From Actinomycetospora sp. (GTDB lineage: Bacteria > Actinomycetota > Actinomycetes > Mycobacteriales > Pseudonocardiaceae): DNA of 7,189 nucleotides. The stretch spans positions 1-7,189 of the forward strand of contig JAICLN010000219.1 in NCBI GenBank assembly GCA_025925615.1, written 5' to 3'. The notes below the pieces were generated by a model. That model saw nothing but the letters and a program-made list of their open reading frames with translations. It was not told the DNA's origin and did not search any database. Shown one piece after another: positions 6,147-7,189 of the stretch (position 1 is its first letter; every line of letters starts with the position of its first letter). Made by a program: the position numbers and the translations under genes.

Positions 6147-6806
6147 GTGTCCGAGGCTGGCGCGGTGGAGTCCTCCTGGTCCGGCGACCGGCTCGTCGGC
6201 GAGCTCGTGCGCCGCGGGATCGGCGGGGCCGGCCCGTGGCACTCGGCGCGCCGGGTGGCCGAGGACCACCTCGCCGAGGCCGACGGCGACGTCGAGACCG
6301 CGGTGCGGCGCCTCATCGGGACCCACGTCCGGCTCGCGGCGAGCTCCGGGCTCCTGACGAGCCTCGGCGGTGCGGCCACGATGGTCGTCACTGCGCCTGC
6401 GGGTGCCACCGGCCTCTACCTCGTCTGCACCCGGCTGGCGGCCGCGATCGCGACCGTGCGCGGCCACGACCCGGCCGACCCGGTCGTGCGCACTGCGGTC
6501 CTGCTCGCCGTCCTCGGCTCCGACGGGTCCGAGCTCGCCGAGCGCACCGGCATCGACCTGCAGGAGATCTCGCTGCTCGCCGGGCTGCGGCGCCTCCCGT
6601 CCGAGGTCCGCGCCCAGCTCGACCGCCGCATCGGTTACCGCCTGGTCAGCCGCGCCGGGCGCCGCGGGGTGCTCAACCTGACCAAGCTCATCCCCGTCGT
6701 CGCGGGCCCGATCGGGGCCGGGGCGGACGGGCTCGCCGCCCGGACGGTGGCCACCTACGCCGACGTCACGTTCTGGATCCGTCGTCCGCCTGCCCCTTAC
6801 GAGTGA
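6147..6806 (+). CDS. EcsC-family protein
   Basis: This 219-residue protein has the pattern of the EcsC family, named after the third gene of the Bacillus ecs transporter operon; the biochemical role is unknown. A polar, helical N-terminus (1-60) leads into a Gly/Ala-rich hydrophobic segment with a conserved-looking SGLLTSLGGAATMVVTAPAG (67-86). Next come LYLVCTRLAAAIATVRGHD (90-108) and DPVVRTAVLLAVLG (111-124). The C-terminal block is RRIGYRLVSRAGRRGVLNLT (160-179), then KLIPVVAGPIGAGADGLAAR (180-199) and VATYADVTF. In the family this last block reads roughly as Asn-Arg-x-Val-Gly then Gly-Val-x-Asn-Leu-x-Lys-Leu-x-Pro-Val-Val. Membrane association is likely through the two Gly-rich hydrophobic stretches (67-104 and 181-196). 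No ABC transporter genes lie beside it, so this is a stand-alone copy. The GTG start is supported by in-frame third-base GC bias and by the leaderless-type box upstream. Confidence 0.75.
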   Translation: MSEAGAVESSWSGDRLVGELVRRGIGGAGPWHSARRVAEDHLAEADGDVETAVRRLIGTHVRLAASSGLLTSLGGAATMVVTAPAGATGLYLVCTRLAAAIATVRGHDPADPVVRTAVLLAVLGSDGSELAERTGIDLQEISLLAGLRRLPSEVRAQLDRRIGYRLVSRAGRRGVLNLTKLIPVVAGPIGAGADGLAARTVATYADVTFWIRRPPAPYE

Positions 6807-6876
6807 TCCATGGTGAGTCGTGGTGCGGATGATGTGCATGTGGGTGTCATGGTCGCCGCGCGAACGACGGTGGAGC

Positions 6877-6881
6877 GGAGG
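6877..6881 (+). promoter_or_regulatory. Shine-Dalgarno of the secreted-protein gene
   Basis: GGAGG lies five bases before the ATG at 6887 and selects this start. The overlapping frame that begins with ATG at 6810 has no such site and runs through a different frame. Confidence 0.65.
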
Positions 6882-6886
6882 GCACG

Positions 6887-7189
6887 ATGGCGGCGCGGTG
6901 GTCGGCGTCCGGGACGACGCGAGGCGGGCGGGGGGATCACCCCGGCGCGCCGGAGCGTCCCGGCCGCCGCGAGGGCAGCGGGAGGCGCCGGGGACGACTG
7001 GTCCTGGGCCTCGGGGCAGTCGCGCTCGCCGCGGTGCTCGCCCCGGCCGCGATGGCCGGCCCGGAGCCCGGGACGACGCCCGACCCGGCCCGCGCGGTGA
7101 CGTCCCTGCCGGCGGCGACCCTGCCGCCGGCGGACCCGTCCGGCGCGTCGATCAGCGCGCTCCCGCTCGCGGCGCAGGGTCGCGACGGC
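6887..7189 (+). CDS. N-terminal part of a probable secreted or membrane-anchored protein (3' truncated)
   Basis: The frame is open from ATG at 6887 to the right edge (101 residues seen). Residues 1-37 are rich in Arg and Gly and end in GRRRGR. A hydrophobic core follows (38-54, LVLGLGAVALAAVLAPA), with a possible signal-peptidase site after AMA (55-57). From 58 on the chain is rich in Pro, Thr, Ser and Ala (PGTTPDPARAVTSLPAATLP), like the linker of an exported actinobacterial protein. No lipobox cysteine and no clean twin-arginine consensus are present. The long charged N-region could instead mean an uncleaved signal anchor. No catalytic domain falls inside the window, so the function is unknown. 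A cell-wall enzyme would be a common outcome for such an architecture, but that is a guess. Confidence 0.75.
   Translation, partial: MAARWSASGTTRGGRGDHPGAPERPGRREGSGRRRGRLVLGLGAVALAAVLAPAAMAGPEPGTTPDPARAVTSLPAATLPPADPSGASISALPLAAQGRDG

Noticed and set aside
5276..6409. Extension of the esterase frame upstream to an ATG at 6409 (an 899-residue protein)
   Set aside because: The extra part runs antisense through two plus-strand genes, is low-complexity, and lies before the normal N-terminus of the family. It is a chance open frame in GC-rich DNA.
6810..7100. A 96-codon plus-strand frame starting at ATG 6810
   Set aside because: It overlaps the 6887 frame, which has the ribosome-binding site and a credible signal sequence. 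The 6810 product is Arg-rich shadow sequence.
1..7189. A defence island, toxin-antitoxin pair, biosynthetic cluster or mobile element
   Set aside because: Apart from recBD, which is housekeeping repair, no nuclease, methyltransferase, integrase, transposase, toxin or biosynthetic enzyme pattern was found on either strand.

Overview
The window is very GC-rich DNA with strong G/C third-codon bias and many GTG starts, which points to a high-GC actinobacterium. A RecBCD-encoding lineage such as Pseudonocardiaceae would fit, but the genus is an inference. I see no phage, transposase, CRISPR, rRNA or tRNA signature. It looks like a mostly ordinary chromosomal stretch with one notable repeat structure.

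Layout. Positions 1-2364 (+) hold the 3' end of recB (nuclease domain) followed by a complete recD. The two overlap by four bases (GTGA), so this is the end of a recBCD-type operon for double-strand break repair, with recC presumably upstream of the window. Positions 2418-2696 (+) encode a 92-residue protein with two membrane segments. Two genes then run on the minus strand: a pentapeptide-repeat protein (2784-3518) and a type-B carboxylesterase (3710-5275). The 191 bases between them contain two tandem copies, 75 bp apart, of a roughly 59-bp palindromic element. Upstream of the esterase is a 168-bp divergent intergenic region. It is followed by three plus-strand genes: an unrecognised 219-residue helical protein (5444-6103), an EcsC-family protein (6147-6806), and the N-terminal 101 residues of a probable secreted protein that runs off the window (6887-7189).

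How the genes work together. Only recB and recD form an evident functional unit. RecB supplies the nuclease (and, upstream, a 3'-5' helicase), and RecD is the 5'-3' helicase of the same complex. The other genes look like single-gene transcription units or loosely spaced neighbours. Several starts lack a Shine-Dalgarno sequence but have a -10-like hexamer 6-7 bases upstream of the start codon, suggesting leaderless mRNAs.
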